A stretch of 64,000 bases of DNA from Flagellimonas lutimaris (GCF_003581615.1 NZ_QXFH01000077.1:132070-196069), one strand, 5' to 3'; shown: positions 8,692 to 17,544, numbered from the stretch's first letter. The notes: generated by a model from the letters alone, not told the origin. Translations and numbers: made by a program.

Positions 8692-8793
8692 TGCATTTTA
8701 AGGATTCAATAGATTTTGACATGTTTGTTATATCCATCCAATTGTGATATCAACCGTGTTCCAACATTTATTTAGGGAAGTGTCCTCAGTCTT

Positions 8794-9231
8794 TTAGCGC
8801 TTTAAATAGGTCAACCCTACTTCTAAACCTGTAGCTAGTTCAAATAAACTAGTGCTTTCCAACATATTTCGGAGGTCGGTTCGTATATCAAGAAACTTGT
8901 CATGTAGAGGGCAGGGTTTTTGTGCGTTACATTCCTTTAGCCCTAGACCGCATCCCGTATATATTTTATCGCCATCAATGGCCTTGACGATCATGCTCAA
9001 CTTTACCATATCCATATCTTCCCGTTCAATTTCGAACCCGCCCGTGGGCCCCTTTACGGAATGGATGATATTATTTCTAGTGAGCTGCTGTAAAATTTTG
9101 GCAGTAAAGGCTATAGGTGAATCGATTTCTTTTGCTATTTCATTGAAACTGACACGTCTTTCTTCCAAAGACTGAAGCGTAACATAAACTGCAGCCCTAA
9201 TACCATATTCACAGGCTTTTGAAAACATCAT
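8794..9231 (-). CDS. Rrf2-family regulator with three cysteines (NsrR-like)
   Basis: The 145-residue protein starts with a winged helix typical of Rrf2 (SKACEYGIRAAVYV, GPTGGFEI). Cys94, Cys101 and Cys107 (GCGLGLKECNAQKPC) match the three cysteines that hold the Fe-S cluster in NsrR/IscR relatives, so NO, O2 or iron-sulphur status could be sensed. Either of two adjacent ATGs (9231 or 9228) may be used. It sits between the end of the nos genes and the truncated haemoglobin. A second Rrf2 protein with nearly the same cysteine spacing flanks the other end of the nos cluster (17113..17544). Confidence 0.9.
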   Translation of the reverse strand: MMFSKACEYGIRAAVYVTLQSLEERRVSFNEIAKEIDSPIAFTAKILQQLTRNNIIHSVKGPTGGFEIEREDMDMVKLSMIVKAIDGDKIYTGCGLGLKECNAQKPCPLHDKFLDIRTDLRNMLESTSLFELATGLEVGLTYLKR

Positions 9232-9335
9232 AAGAGAACTAATTTTAGTGTAAAGATACGATTAAATAATATAGGATATAATTGTCTTTTATTTGTTTTG
9301 CCTAATCATTTATTAAAGGTCACCAATAAATCGAT

Positions 9336-9593
9336 TTAGGTGCCTTGAGTACCAATAAAAATGTATGCATACCTTCTACTGGATGTGGTCTGATTTACAA
9401 AGCGATAATGAAGCGAAGTGGTCAACCCCGCATATACACAACCCAATAATGCATTGTGCGAATGGGCATGGACCATAAATTTATAGTTGAACCCAAAGAA
9501 AAAAATGGAGCGAAGTAGTATACCCAATACAGCAGCGATACCAAAATAAGTAATAGCAATTCGTAAATGTTTTCGGTAAATGTTTTCCTTCAT
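9336..9593 (-). CDS. Short membrane protein at the end of the nos operon, probably truncated
   Basis: The 85-residue product has two predicted membrane helices and the histidine-rich block VHAHSHNALLG, which looks like the first part of a larger polytopic membrane protein with a haem- or metal-binding histidine cluster. It ends abruptly after the second helix with no continuing frame nearby. It follows nosY by 24 bp in the same direction. I cannot name the family with confidence; a truncation is the simplest reading, but a short functional form is possible. Confidence 0.5.
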   Translation of the reverse strand: MKENIYRKHLRIAITYFGIAAVLGILLRSIFFFGFNYKFMVHAHSHNALLGCVYAGLTTSLHYRFVNQTTSSRRYAYIFIGTQGT

Positions 9594-9617
9594 GAGTTAT
9601 TTATAATGCTACCCCAG

Positions 9618-10400
9618 TTAAAAATCCTTTCTTTTTGCTTTGTACCGCAATCCCAATAAGGGCAATATGGTCCATAGCAACAGAATAGCCATGGAGATCA
9701 AGAATCCCAAATCGGTTCCAAAGAATTTTTTAAAGATGGCACCGGTATAACCCAATAGGGCCGAGATATCCAATTTGAGCAATATCAATATTCGTGACAG
9801 ATCTATGGGATTGAGTGCAGTGGCCACCAAGGAAAAAGTATCCAAGGGATATTCCTCAAACATAATGAGGGACATGAGAAACAAGCCATCGTAGACCACG
9901 GCCAAGAAAAGCCATAGCAATACGGCATATCCAAATCCCTTGATCTTGTTTTCGTTGGATATGGCGATCACAAAGGAAAGTCCCACGAATATAAAAGTCA
10001 AAAAAGCTCCTGTGACCAATAAAAGGGAGAAATCAAAAATTGCATCGCTCCTTAGCAGGCCATATAATAGAAATGGGATTCCCAGGCCCAATACCAAACT
10101 AAGGGTCAACGAGCCCGCCACGCCAAAATATTGCCCCATAAAAATGGAACTACGTTTGATGGGCTGTGCCAATAAAAGTTCAGTGAATTCTCGGGAATTG
10201 TAATAGTACATCACCCCGAAAATGGTTCCTATCAATGGAATCAGGATAATGATCACGTTCATTAAGGTAATCACAGCCTTGGAGACATCATTGTTTAGGA
10301 ACAACAACACAAAGCCAAGAGCGAGGTAAAACAGAAAGTAAACGTAGCTCCAACGGCTGCGTATAAGATCGTAAAAACTGTATTTCAATATTTTAAGCAT
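9618..10400 (-). CDS. nosY: NosY, ABC-2 permease for NosZ copper-site maturation
   Basis: The 260-residue integral membrane protein has about six helices and the ABC-2 permease pattern (YYNSREFTELLLAQPIKRSS, a typical NosY loop). With NosF (ATPase) and NosD (periplasmic), it forms the transporter that delivers a sulphur species for assembly of the CuZ centre in NosZ. Its start overlaps the end of nosF by eight bases, so translation is coupled. Confidence 0.92.
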   Translation of the reverse strand: MLKILKYSFYDLIRSRWSYVYFLFYLALGFVLLFLNNDVSKAVITLMNVIIILIPLIGTIFGVMYYYNSREFTELLLAQPIKRSSIFMGQYFGVAGSLTLSLVLGLGIPFLLYGLLRSDAIFDFSLLLVTGAFLTFIFVGLSFVIAISNENKIKGFGYAVLLWLFLAVVYDGLFLMSLIMFEEYPLDTFSLVATALNPIDLSRILILLKLDISALLGYTGAIFKKFFGTDLGFLISMAILLLWTILPLLGLRYKAKRKDF

Positions 10401-11106
10401 GGCTATCCGAAGTCGTTATGGCCGCAATGGCATGTTCAAAATTCGTTTGTTTGGTCTGTTCCATTAGTTTCTTGATACTCCCTTTAAAATAAATCTCCCC
10501 TTCCAGAAGATAGAGTATCTCATCGGCCATTTCTTCCACAAATTGCATAATGTGCGTGGTGATCAAAATGGTCTTTCCTTGGGCTTTTTCTTTTTGGATC
10601 AATTCCTTTAAACGAATCAGGGCCTTTGGATCTAAGCCTGTGGTGGGTTCATCCAAGATGATTAAGGGACTGTCAAACATAAAGGTCAGTACAATGTTCA
10701 CTTTTTGTTTGGTACCACCGGAAAGGGTTGACAGTTTTTTGTCCAAGAAGGGGCCTAGTCCAAATAACTCGATAAGCTCTTTCTCAGCACTAGGACTGTT
10801 CCTTAGGTCTTTGATCATGTTAATCAATTCCTTGACCTTGATGTTGGGAGGAAAATTGGCGATTTGGGGGAGATAGTCAATTTTTTTGCGGTATTTCCAG
10901 TCCTTTTTGATGGTCCTGTCCAGTACAGTGATACTACCTTTATCGGGAATTACCATGCCCAGGATACTCTTGATTAAAGTAGTCTTGCCCGAACCGTTGG
11001 GTCCAAGAATGGCATAAATATGGCCTTCGTCTATGGATAAATCTACTCCTTTCAATACTTGGTTTTTTCCAAATCGCTTATGAAGATTGTTTATTGCAAT
11101 GGTCAT
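10393..11106 (-). CDS. nosF: NosF, ABC ATPase
   Basis: The 237-residue ATPase has Walker A GPNGSGKTT, signature LSGGTKQKV (LSGGT, common in NosF), Walker B LIILDEP and the H-loop TTHIM. It powers the NosDFY complex. It overlaps nosD by four bases upstream and nosY by eight downstream. Confidence 0.95.
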   Translation of the reverse strand: MTIAINNLHKRFGKNQVLKGVDLSIDEGHIYAILGPNGSGKTTLIKSILGMVIPDKGSITVLDRTIKKDWKYRKKIDYLPQIANFPPNIKVKELINMIKDLRNSPSAEKELIELFGLGPFLDKKLSTLSGGTKQKVNIVLTFMFDSPLIILDEPTTGLDPKALIRLKELIQKEKAQGKTILITTHIMQFVEEMADEILYLLEGEIYFKGSIKKLMEQTKQTNFEHAIAAITTSDSHA

Positions 11107-12353
11107 GATCGTATTTTCATTAAAGGTTGGGCATCTTTTAAATTATCTGGTGTGAAGACAGGGGAGACTCGTTCGGAGAAATCAATAATATCCATGAAAA
11201 GGCTCCGCAACAAAACAATGGTTTCCGGGGTTCGGTTCACTACATAGGAAAACAATTTCACTGGACGATAAGGTACATCACCAATACCATCTTTGTCGAG
11301 ATCATAACCGGTATAACTGCTCCAAAAGTTCCCTTCGAATACATTGTCGTTCAGTTTGCTGTTATAAGAAATGTCGAAGGAATTGTAAAGGAAATTGTTG
11401 CCCTTAAAACTATTGGTGTAGCAAGCTCCAATAACCCGAATGGCCCAACCGTTTCCTTTAAAGTCATTGTCGATATATTTGATCCGGTTAGATCCTTCTA
11501 TATTTATACCAATGGTATTTTCTTCAAAGATGTTTCCACTGATTTCCGCATCGTTGATTTCTTTTAATAGCATACCGTAGGCCGCTGTGCCCCAATTCTT
11601 TCGAAAAGTATTGTTCTTCATGGTGATGAACTTGGAGAACATGACTGCCACTCCGGCACCATTGTTCTCAAAAGTATTATGGGTATAGACATCTTGGTCG
11701 GAAAACATGAAATGGAGTCCGTACCGAAGATTGTCCCTGCTCACATTATCGGTAATGGTAATCTGGTCGGAGAATTCCAAATAAATACCATCCCGGGTTC
11801 CCTGGACATGGTTTTTCCTTACTTCTATATCCGAGGAATACCAAAGTTGGATTCCATTTCCCGAATTGTATTCATCCACAGCTTCTCCGATGATTCTATT
11901 ATGGTATACTTTGCCATGGGATGATTTTTCCAAATAGATACCGAAAAACAATTGCTCCAGTACCATATTTTGGATGAGGAAATTTTTGCTTCTAATTACC
12001 CGGATGGCTGCATTATCCTTTGTGTAACTTACTCCTACATTGATGATGAATAGACCGTCCAAAGTCACGCCGTCCGATTGAATCCTAAAGATTTCCCCTT
12101 TTTTTTCTCCGTCGATAATAGGGTAATCAACTCCTTTGATGACCAAGGGCCTGTCCACCAGAATTTCAAATTCTCTATAGGTTCCTTTTTGAACCAATAA
12201 GGTGTCATGGGCATTGGCTTGTTGAATCGTCTTCTTGATGGAACTATGCTCACAGGTTGGGCAGACCGACCAGGTCTTGGCCCATACCAATGGCCCCAAC
12301 AAAAGCATAATCAACCTTAGGATATATTTGTGATGTGGATTGTTGAATATCAT
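11103..12353 (-). CDS. nosD: NosD, periplasmic beta-helix copper-maturation protein
   Basis: The 416-residue protein has an N-terminal export signal (about 1-25) and a long right-handed beta-helix made of parallel-beta repeats (NosD/CASH type, e.g. GIYLEFSDQITITDNVSRD). NosD docks on NosFY and is needed for CuZ assembly. The size is usual for the family. It is the first of three overlapping genes nosD-nosF-nosY. Confidence 0.95.
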   Translation of the reverse strand: MIFNNPHHKYILRLIMLLLGPLVWAKTWSVCPTCEHSSIKKTIQQANAHDTLLVQKGTYREFEILVDRPLVIKGVDYPIIDGEKKGEIFRIQSDGVTLDGLFIINVGVSYTKDNAAIRVIRSKNFLIQNMVLEQLFFGIYLEKSSHGKVYHNRIIGEAVDEYNSGNGIQLWYSSDIEVRKNHVQGTRDGIYLEFSDQITITDNVSRDNLRYGLHFMFSDQDVYTHNTFENNGAGVAVMFSKFITMKNNTFRKNWGTAAYGMLLKEINDAEISGNIFEENTIGINIEGSNRIKYIDNDFKGNGWAIRVIGACYTNSFKGNNFLYNSFDISYNSKLNDNVFEGNFWSSYTGYDLDKDGIGDVPYRPVKLFSYVVNRTPETIVLLRSLFMDIIDFSERVSPVFTPDNLKDAQPLMKIRS

Positions 12354-12412
12354 GGTGTCTTTGTAATTGAAGTACTCAGTGGCACCTTTTTAAAACGGAA
12401 ACAAAGCAATTT

Positions 12413-12712
12413 TTATCTGATGATCAAAAACTTGGTGTCTTCCTTGGCCGTTACCCAATGCTCCACTTCTTTGGAAAAACCAAAATGTTGTTGTGTTGTC
12501 AAATTAACAATTTGGTTCTCAATATGGAAATTGATAGAACCTTCCAAGACAATCAAATGGGCATCTTTTGGTGATGTGTGATTTGGAAATACCGCATTTT
12601 TGGCCAAGCTGATGCTCAAAATTTCCAGTGCTGGGTTTTTGACCAGTCGTTCGACCTGTAGACCATCAAAAGGTTGTTGCGCAATGGTATTGTCAATATC
12701 GATCATATACAT
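12413..12712 (-). CDS. Small cupin-fold protein in the nos operon
   Basis: The 99-residue protein looks like a single cupin barrel: NHTSPKDAHLIVLEGSINF for the first motif and EVEHWVTA near the end supply histidines that could bind a metal. It has no signal peptide and should be cytoplasmic. It lies between nosL and nosD on the same strand with short gaps, so a supporting role in the nos system is plausible but unproven. Two in-frame ATGs (12712 and 12706) are possible. Confidence 0.6.
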   Translation of the reverse strand: MYMIDIDNTIAQQPFDGLQVERLVKNPALEILSISLAKNAVFPNHTSPKDAHLIVLEGSINFHIENQIVNLTTQQHFGFSKEVEHWVTAKEDTKFLIIR

Positions 12713-12732
12713 GGGTTTAAACTTTTACTTTG

Positions 12733-13161
12733 TTATTTATATTCTTGTTTTAATTCGGTCCAGGACAGGAGCTCCCCACCATTGTCATCCAATGTGTTTT
12801 GGGCAGCCTTTTCTTCGGAAAATGCACTTAGAAAAGCCCCCATAGGGCTGGGAATATTCTCACTTATCAAATAGGTGGCATTTTTGGCATCCACCAGTTC
12901 ACCGGGACGGTCAAAATCATTGACCAAGAACAGGGCCATCTCGGTTTGATCATCCTTTAATTGGTTCATCATACATTCCACGGCGTCAAAATTGAATACC
13001 TTGCCTTTTGTGGTGACGAGCTGTGCTGCGTGTTGTTTGTCCACAATGGTCATACTACAATAATGACAACCAACATGGCCATAATCAATGGGTTTTGGAC
13101 TTACGGAGCACCCCATGATACAACCAAAGATTACAAGCAATAGGATAATGAAGGGTTTCAT
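12733..13161 (-). CDS. nosL: NosL, copper-binding lipoprotein
   Basis: The 142-residue protein has a lipoprotein signal (GCIMGCS) and the NosL core with GCHYCSMTI and FNFDAVECMM, the latter close to the known copper-ligand region. NosL is an outer- or inner-membrane-anchored Cu(I) chaperone that supplies copper to NosZ. It lies 11 bp before the preceding membrane-protein gene ends and leads to the cupin gene. Confidence 0.92.
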   Translation of the reverse strand: MKPFIILLLVIFGCIMGCSVSPKPIDYGHVGCHYCSMTIVDKQHAAQLVTTKGKVFNFDAVECMMNQLKDDQTEMALFLVNDFDRPGELVDAKNATYLISENIPSPMGAFLSAFSEEKAAQNTLDDNGGELLSWTELKQEYK

Positions 13162-13171
13162 AATGAATATT

Positions 13172-13783
13172 TTATTGTTTTTTTGTGTTTTTCCACCCCA
13201 GAAATCCCGCGGCCAAGGTAAGCATCATGCCCACGAACATGAGCCAGCCTCCAGATGCCGGAATTGAGGTTACATCAAAATTCAACATCTTTACATGTCC
13301 CAATAAAGGGGGCTTATAGGTCATCGCTGTTCCGTCGGGATTTGTTAATTTCATGATAGCATTGGGGTCCAGATTAGTGCCATAGTCCACCAACCATTCA
13401 TTGAAATCGTACATGCCCAATATGCCCATAATGGACATCAGTACAAACCAACCAAGAAACCATTTGTAGCTAACCTTGTTGAAGTAACCCAAAAAACCGA
13501 TCAATACACCAAGGGCCACCATGATTCCGATAACCATAGGAAAAGTACTAAATTCCCACATGTCCTCAGCTTTCGGGAGTGTGTGCATTCCTATATAGTG
13601 GTTCAGGCCATCAATGTTTTGGATATCAAATTCGCTTACTCCCTTTAGACCATTGATATGGATGTTCAACCCCAAGGGATCAGGATATTGTGGAGCTCCC
13701 AACATGATGTTCCAAAGTGGGAAAATGTATAATCCCAATAGGAAGAGCGGGCCAAAGATCATTAATATACTAGCCTTTTTCAT
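13172..13783 (-). CDS. Membrane protein of Bacteroidota nos clusters
   Basis: I start at 13783 because the next residues form the first membrane helix (KKASILMIFGPLFLLGLY). The 203-residue product has about four helices: one N-terminal, two in the middle, and one C-terminal, with a long periplasmic loop after the first. No cofactor motif is obvious. Genes of this kind sit between nosZ and nosL in clade II clusters of Bacteroidota and may connect NosZ to the quinone pool or aid assembly; the function is not known to me. Confidence 0.65.
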   Translation of the reverse strand: MKKASILMIFGPLFLLGLYIFPLWNIMLGAPQYPDPLGLNIHINGLKGVSEFDIQNIDGLNHYIGMHTLPKAEDMWEFSTFPMVIGIMVALGVLIGFLGYFNKVSYKWFLGWFVLMSIMGILGMYDFNEWLVDYGTNLDPNAIMKLTNPDGTAMTYKPPLLGHVKMLNFDVTSIPASGGWLMFVGMMLTLAAGFLGWKNTKKQ

Positions 13784-13906
13784 TTGTTTTGATTTATAGG
13801 TTACAAACTGAGTGCGGTTTTTTGGTCGATGGTAGTTTGTCAATTTGTAAAAAAGCGGGCAGGTGGTGGACACAGCCCGCTTCATTCAATGGTGAGTCAA
13901 TCCGAA

Positions 13907-15859
13907 TTATTCACCAAGTGACCATTTCAATTCTGTGTTGGAATTGGCAGGAGAGACCCTTACATATCCTTGCATTTCTTGGTGCAGGGCCGAACAGAAA
14001 TCTGTACAGTAGAATGGCCACACGCCAACTTGTTTGGGTTCCCAGACCGATGTCTTGGTCTGTCCTGGCATCACTAAAAGTTCGGAGGAGTTTTGGCCCA
14101 AGATGGAAAAACCGTGCGGTACATCAAAATCCTGCTCGTGGTTGGTGATATGGAAGTATACCTTATCACCGACCTTGATACCCTCAATATTGTCCGGGGT
14201 AAAGTGACTGCGGATCGTGGACATGTATACATGTACCTCTTTGCCGTCTCGTACCACTTTGGAACCATCAGCGGTTGTTACGGCATAGGGGTGCTGGTTC
14301 TCATCCAATCGATAGATTTTCTGTGATTTCGGAGCCAACAGCTCAGCGGGGCATCCCGCAGCGTAGTGGGGCTCTCCGTGTGTTGGGAAGTCATAGATCA
14401 ATTCCATTTTGTCCCCTGATATGTCATAGATCTGTGCAGAGTGTTCCATTTCCGGACCAGTGGGCAAGTAACGGTCCTTGGTAATTTTGTTCATGGCTAC
14501 CACGTATTGACCAAATGGTTTTCTCGAGTTACCTCCAGGAATCATAAGGTGACCCACGGAGTAGTACGTTGGTTTTCTGTCAATGACCTCCCAAGTACCC
14601 AATTTCCATTTGACCACTTCCGAAGAGATAAAGAAGGTAGTATATGCATTTCCTTTACCGTCAAATTCGGTATGTAGTGGACCGAGGCCTCCGCTTTTTA
14701 CCTGTCCTGCCAGTACATCTTCAAATTTTAGAATTGGTATTCCATAGGCTTCACCATCGAATTTTTCACCTTCAATGGCGGCAATCATTTTATCAAAGGA
14801 GTGTACGGTTAAATCAGCAGATAGTTTTCCGTTACCAATAATGTATTCTCCTGATGGATCAACATCACATCCGTGAGGGGATTTAGGTGTTGGCAAAAAG
14901 TAAACTGCTCCGGGTACTTTTGTTGGATCAACGGTGAGTACCTCCTTACGCATTGTGGATGTTCCTGTGTGCGAATGCTCATCATATACGTTGTGTGCAT
15001 AGTTGGCCGGCATTTTGGTTCCTCCGCCATTGTTCACATACTCTTCGATTTTTTTCCAGTTGATGGCTGCAATGAAATCTTTGTCATTTTGAGAGGCATT
15101 TACTTCCAATAGGGTATTGGCCTCTTCCGTATTATAAGTGGTGAAGAAGAACCATCCATGGGATTTTCCCCGACCTGGGTGTGAAAGGTCATAGTTGAAC
15201 CCAGGCATCAACAATTGAAACTTGATGGCCATATGGCCATGTTCAGGATCCACACTGATAAAAGTCAAGGCACCTTTGAAGTTTCCTTTATATTCACTGA
15301 TGGACATATCCCTTTGGGGTACGGGTACGGCAAAACGGGTACCGGCCACAACATATTCGGTGTTCTCCGTGATAAAGGACGAACTGTGGTTACCGGCACT
15401 GTTGGGTACCTCAATGATTTCAGCTGTTTCAAATGTGCTCAAATCGACTCTTGCAATACGGGGGGTATTGTTTCCGTTCACAAAGATCCATCTACCGTCC
15501 AACTCCCCATTGGTCTGGGAAATATCGGGGTGGTGAAGGTCGTCCCAAGGCACAAACCCATGGGAGGTGTTCAACATGGGAACGGTTTCTTCGGAATAGC
15601 CATACCCAGAAGTTGGGAATTGGGAGAATACTGGTATTTCTTTGAACATTCTACCTGATGGTAAACCATACACGGTAAGGTTACCACTATATCCTCCAGA
15701 TAAAAAGGCGTAAAACTCATCTTGTTCCCCTGGGGCAACATATACTTTTTCTGCAGCACTGGATGACAATGCCCCGTTCGAACTTTGGTTTTGTTGGCCA
15801 CAGGAGACCAGCATCAGGGCTGCTCCCATGGTCATTATAAAATGATTATGAATTTTCAT
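13907..15859 (-). CDS. nosZ: NosZ, nitrous oxide reductase (clade II, Sec-type)
   Basis: The 650-residue enzyme reduces N2O to N2. It has a Sec/lipoprotein-like signal (LMLVSCGQQ) with no twin-arginine motif, as in clade II NosZ. The seven-bladed propeller supplies CuZ histidines (for example LHHPD, SPHGCDVDP, HTEFDGKGNAY, PHYAAGC). The C-terminal cupredoxin has the CuA motif C618-x3-C622-x3-H626-x2-M629 (CTDFCSALHQEM) with H582 (DVPHGF) as the distal ligand. All key residues are present. It is followed by the accessory genes in the same direction. Confidence 0.97.
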   Translation of the reverse strand: MKIHNHFIMTMGAALMLVSCGQQNQSSNGALSSSAAEKVYVAPGEQDEFYAFLSGGYSGNLTVYGLPSGRMFKEIPVFSQFPTSGYGYSEETVPMLNTSHGFVPWDDLHHPDISQTNGELDGRWIFVNGNNTPRIARVDLSTFETAEIIEVPNSAGNHSSSFITENTEYVVAGTRFAVPVPQRDMSISEYKGNFKGALTFISVDPEHGHMAIKFQLLMPGFNYDLSHPGRGKSHGWFFFTTYNTEEANTLLEVNASQNDKDFIAAINWKKIEEYVNNGGGTKMPANYAHNVYDEHSHTGTSTMRKEVLTVDPTKVPGAVYFLPTPKSPHGCDVDPSGEYIIGNGKLSADLTVHSFDKMIAAIEGEKFDGEAYGIPILKFEDVLAGQVKSGGLGPLHTEFDGKGNAYTTFFISSEVVKWKLGTWEVIDRKPTYYSVGHLMIPGGNSRKPFGQYVVAMNKITKDRYLPTGPEMEHSAQIYDISGDKMELIYDFPTHGEPHYAAGCPAELLAPKSQKIYRLDENQHPYAVTTADGSKVVRDGKEVHVYMSTIRSHFTPDNIEGIKVGDKVYFHITNHEQDFDVPHGFSILGQNSSELLVMPGQTKTSVWEPKQVGVWPFYCTDFCSALHQEMQGYVRVSPANSNTELKWSLGE

Positions 15860-15897
15860 TGTGTTAGGATTTATTCGTTTTTTTGGTTTTATGTTGT

Positions 15898-16479
15898 TTA
15901 TTGGGTAGGAGGTAGGATGACCTTGTCCACCACATGTACGATTCCATTTCCTGCGGGTACACTACCAATTATCTTGGCGCCCCCGATAAAGACATCATCA
16001 CCTTTAACTTCCACGGAAACATTTTGGTTATTGGCCTGCCCCAATTTTTTGAATTTTTTTAAAAAGTCCTTGGAATAGTTGCCTGGAGTTACATGGTATT
16101 TGAGGATGTTTGCCAGGGCATCCTTGTTTTCAGGTTTCAATAGATCTTCTACGGTTCCTTCTGGCAAAGCATCAAAAGCGGCATTGGTCGGCGCGAACAC
16201 CATTAAGGGGCCGGCATTTACTAAAACATTCTCCAGTTCAGCGGCCTGTACGGCTGCGACCAAGGTGGTATGATCAGCTGATCCTATGGCTATTTGTAGC
16301 ACATTGGGCGTGGACTCATCATCTTCTATAAAGGCCTGTCCTTTATTGTTTTCCAATATAGCCTCGGATGCGTTTTGGTCGGAAACCGTGGTTTGGTTTT
16401 GGGCCCTATCCTTACAACTGCTGTTGAGCGCTAGTAGTAGAAATAGTCCCATGGTACTGAGTTTAATGGTTGATCTCAT
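15898..16479 (-). CDS. Fasciclin-domain lipoprotein
   Basis: The 193-residue lipoprotein (NSSCKD) has one FAS1/fasciclin domain at about 60-190 (FAPTNAAFDALPEG, LKYHVTPGNY, NGIVHVVDKVILPP). FAS1 domains mediate protein contacts at the cell surface. It lies six bases after the cytochrome gene and 38 bp before nosZ, so it belongs to the nos operon; it may act as a scaffold for periplasmic electron transfer, which is inference. Confidence 0.88.
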   Translation of the reverse strand: MRSTIKLSTMGLFLLLALNSSCKDRAQNQTTVSDQNASEAILENNKGQAFIEDDESTPNVLQIAIGSADHTTLVAAVQAAELENVLVNAGPLMVFAPTNAAFDALPEGTVEDLLKPENKDALANILKYHVTPGNYSKDFLKKFKKLGQANNQNVSVEVKGDDVFIGGAKIIGSVPAGNGIVHVVDKVILPPTQ

Positions 16480-16484
16480 ACGAT

Positions 16485-16997
16485 TTATTTTAAGGTTCTA
16501 AAGTATTCGAGAATAGCTCTTGCCTGATCTTCGGTCAACCCTTGGTTGGACATAGGCGATCCGTTGAATTCTTGAAGCAGATCTTTGGCCAAGGAATCTT
16601 GTTGCACCATTTCTTGGGGGTTCAAAATCATGTTCATGACCCACTCTGGAGTTCTTCTTTCCAATATTCCATTGGGAGGGGGACCGATGAATTTTTTACC
16701 AATTCTATGGCAAGCCAAGCACATTTGGTCATAGACCTCTTTTCCATTTGTAACCATGGCTTGATCAATATCCGGCTCCAATTCAACGGATTTGATCGGA
16801 CCTACCCCTATCGTGGTCATGTCCACACGTTCAGAAGCCTTTACCTCGTTGGTCGTGTTGGTCTCTACAGGTTGTTCTGTGGCAGCCTTTTTACGTTGTA
16901 CGCTAAAGCCTTCCTCTTTTTTCTCTTCATTCTTCCCTCCACATCCTATCATGATCATGGCAAAGAGCAGGGCCATTCCTTTTATTATCGTCTTCAT
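16485..16997 (-). CDS. c-type cytochrome lipoprotein, probable electron donor to NosZ
   Basis: The 170-residue lipoprotein (MIGCGGK) has one haem site C93-LA-C96-H97 (MCLACHRIG) and a distal Met ligand at about M149 (GSPMSNQGL), so it is a monohaem class I cytochrome c. It is the first gene of the nos operon. A direct role in passing electrons to the CuA site of NosZ fits the position and the shared periplasmic location. A regulated promoter lies upstream (17023-17066). Confidence 0.9.
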   Translation of the reverse strand: MKTIIKGMALLFAMIMIGCGGKNEEKKEEGFSVQRKKAATEQPVETNTTNEVKASERVDMTTIGVGPIKSVELEPDIDQAMVTNGKEVYDQMCLACHRIGKKFIGPPPNGILERRTPEWVMNMILNPQEMVQQDSLAKDLLQEFNGSPMSNQGLTEDQARAILEYFRTLK

Positions 16998-17014
16998 GTG
17001 TTAAATGGTTTAAA

Positions 17015-17027
17015 ATTTGATTCAAAT
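17015..17027. promoter_or_regulatory. Palindrome ATTTGATTCAAAT over the nos -7 box
   Basis: A perfect 13-bp inverted repeat (ATTTGA-T-TCAAAT) overlaps five bases of the predicted nos -7 box. A protein bound here would block RNA polymerase. One of the two Rrf2 regulators is a natural candidate, which is inference from position. Confidence 0.35.
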
Positions 17028-17030
17028 GTA
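17023..17030 (-). promoter_or_regulatory. -7 box of the nos operon
   Basis: The minus strand reads TACATTTG, a full match to TAnnTTTG, 26 bp before the cytochrome ATG at 16997. The first base lies 36 bp from the far end of the inverted repeat at 17053-17066, which puts that repeat near -41.5. Confidence 0.6.
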
Positions 17031-17052
17031 TATAGGGACAAATAGGTATAAC

Positions 17053-17066
17053 ATGATATTAATCAT
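17053..17066. promoter_or_regulatory. Crp/Fnr-type site ATGAT-ATTA-ATCAT between nos and Rrf2
   Basis: A perfect 5-4-5 inverted repeat with the FNR-like core TGAT-N4-ATCA lies in the 115-bp divergent region. It is positioned identically with respect to two -7 boxes: TACATTTG toward nos (minus) and AATCTTTG at 17089-17096 toward the Rrf2 gene (plus). One activator could therefore switch on both genes. Confidence 0.6.
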
Positions 17067-17088
17067 AAAAAGGATAAAAATGTCTTTT

Positions 17089-17096
17089 AATCTTTG
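17089..17096 (+). promoter_or_regulatory. -7 box of the Rrf2 gene
   Basis: AATCTTTG matches TAnnTTTG at five of six defined bases and begins 36 bp after the start of the 5-4-5 repeat at 17053. The Rrf2 ATG follows at 17113. Confidence 0.4.
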
Positions 17097-17112
17097 TTTG
17101 ACATTTTTGACT

Positions 17113-17544
17113 ATGCTCTCCAATTCTTTCAAATATGCCATAAAAGGAGTTCTTTATCTAGCATTGAACTCCAATACAGATCATAAAATATTGGTCCGGG
17201 ATATTTATGAGAGAGTACATGTGCCGGAAGCCTATTTGGCAAAATTGTTACAGGAACTTTCCCGCCATGATATCATTTCATCCACTAGGGGCCCCAAGGG
17301 CGGTTTTTACTTAAGTGAAGAAGACCGTAAACGTACGCTTATGGAAATCGTGAAAGTCATTGATGGTGAGAAAAGGGTCAATTCATGTGTAATGGGTATT
17401 CGAAATTGTAATATGGATAATCCTTGTGTACTTCATAAACTTGTAGGGTCCAATAAGTCAAAATTCATTAAAGTCCTTGAGAACACGACCATTCTAGATT
17501 TGATCAAGGGAAAAGAGGATGTAGAGGAGTTTTTTCCATTGTAA
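17113..17544 (+). CDS. Rrf2-family regulator divergent from the nos operon
   Basis: I use the ATG at 17113, which gives the standard Rrf2 start (SNSFKYAIKGVLYLAL) and 143 residues; earlier ATGs would read through the promoter. The winged helix is followed by Cys92, Cys99 and Cys105 (SCVMGIRNCNMDNPC), a likely Fe-S cluster site. Spacing is nearly the same as in the Rrf2 protein at 8794..9231. The divergent position makes it the probable local regulator of nos, sensing NO, N2O-related stress or oxygen through the cluster. Confidence 0.88.
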   Translation: MLSNSFKYAIKGVLYLALNSNTDHKILVRDIYERVHVPEAYLAKLLQELSRHDIISSTRGPKGGFYLSEEDRKRTLMEIVKVIDGEKRVNSCVMGIRNCNMDNPCVLHKLVGSNKSKFIKVLENTTILDLIKGKEDVEEFFPL

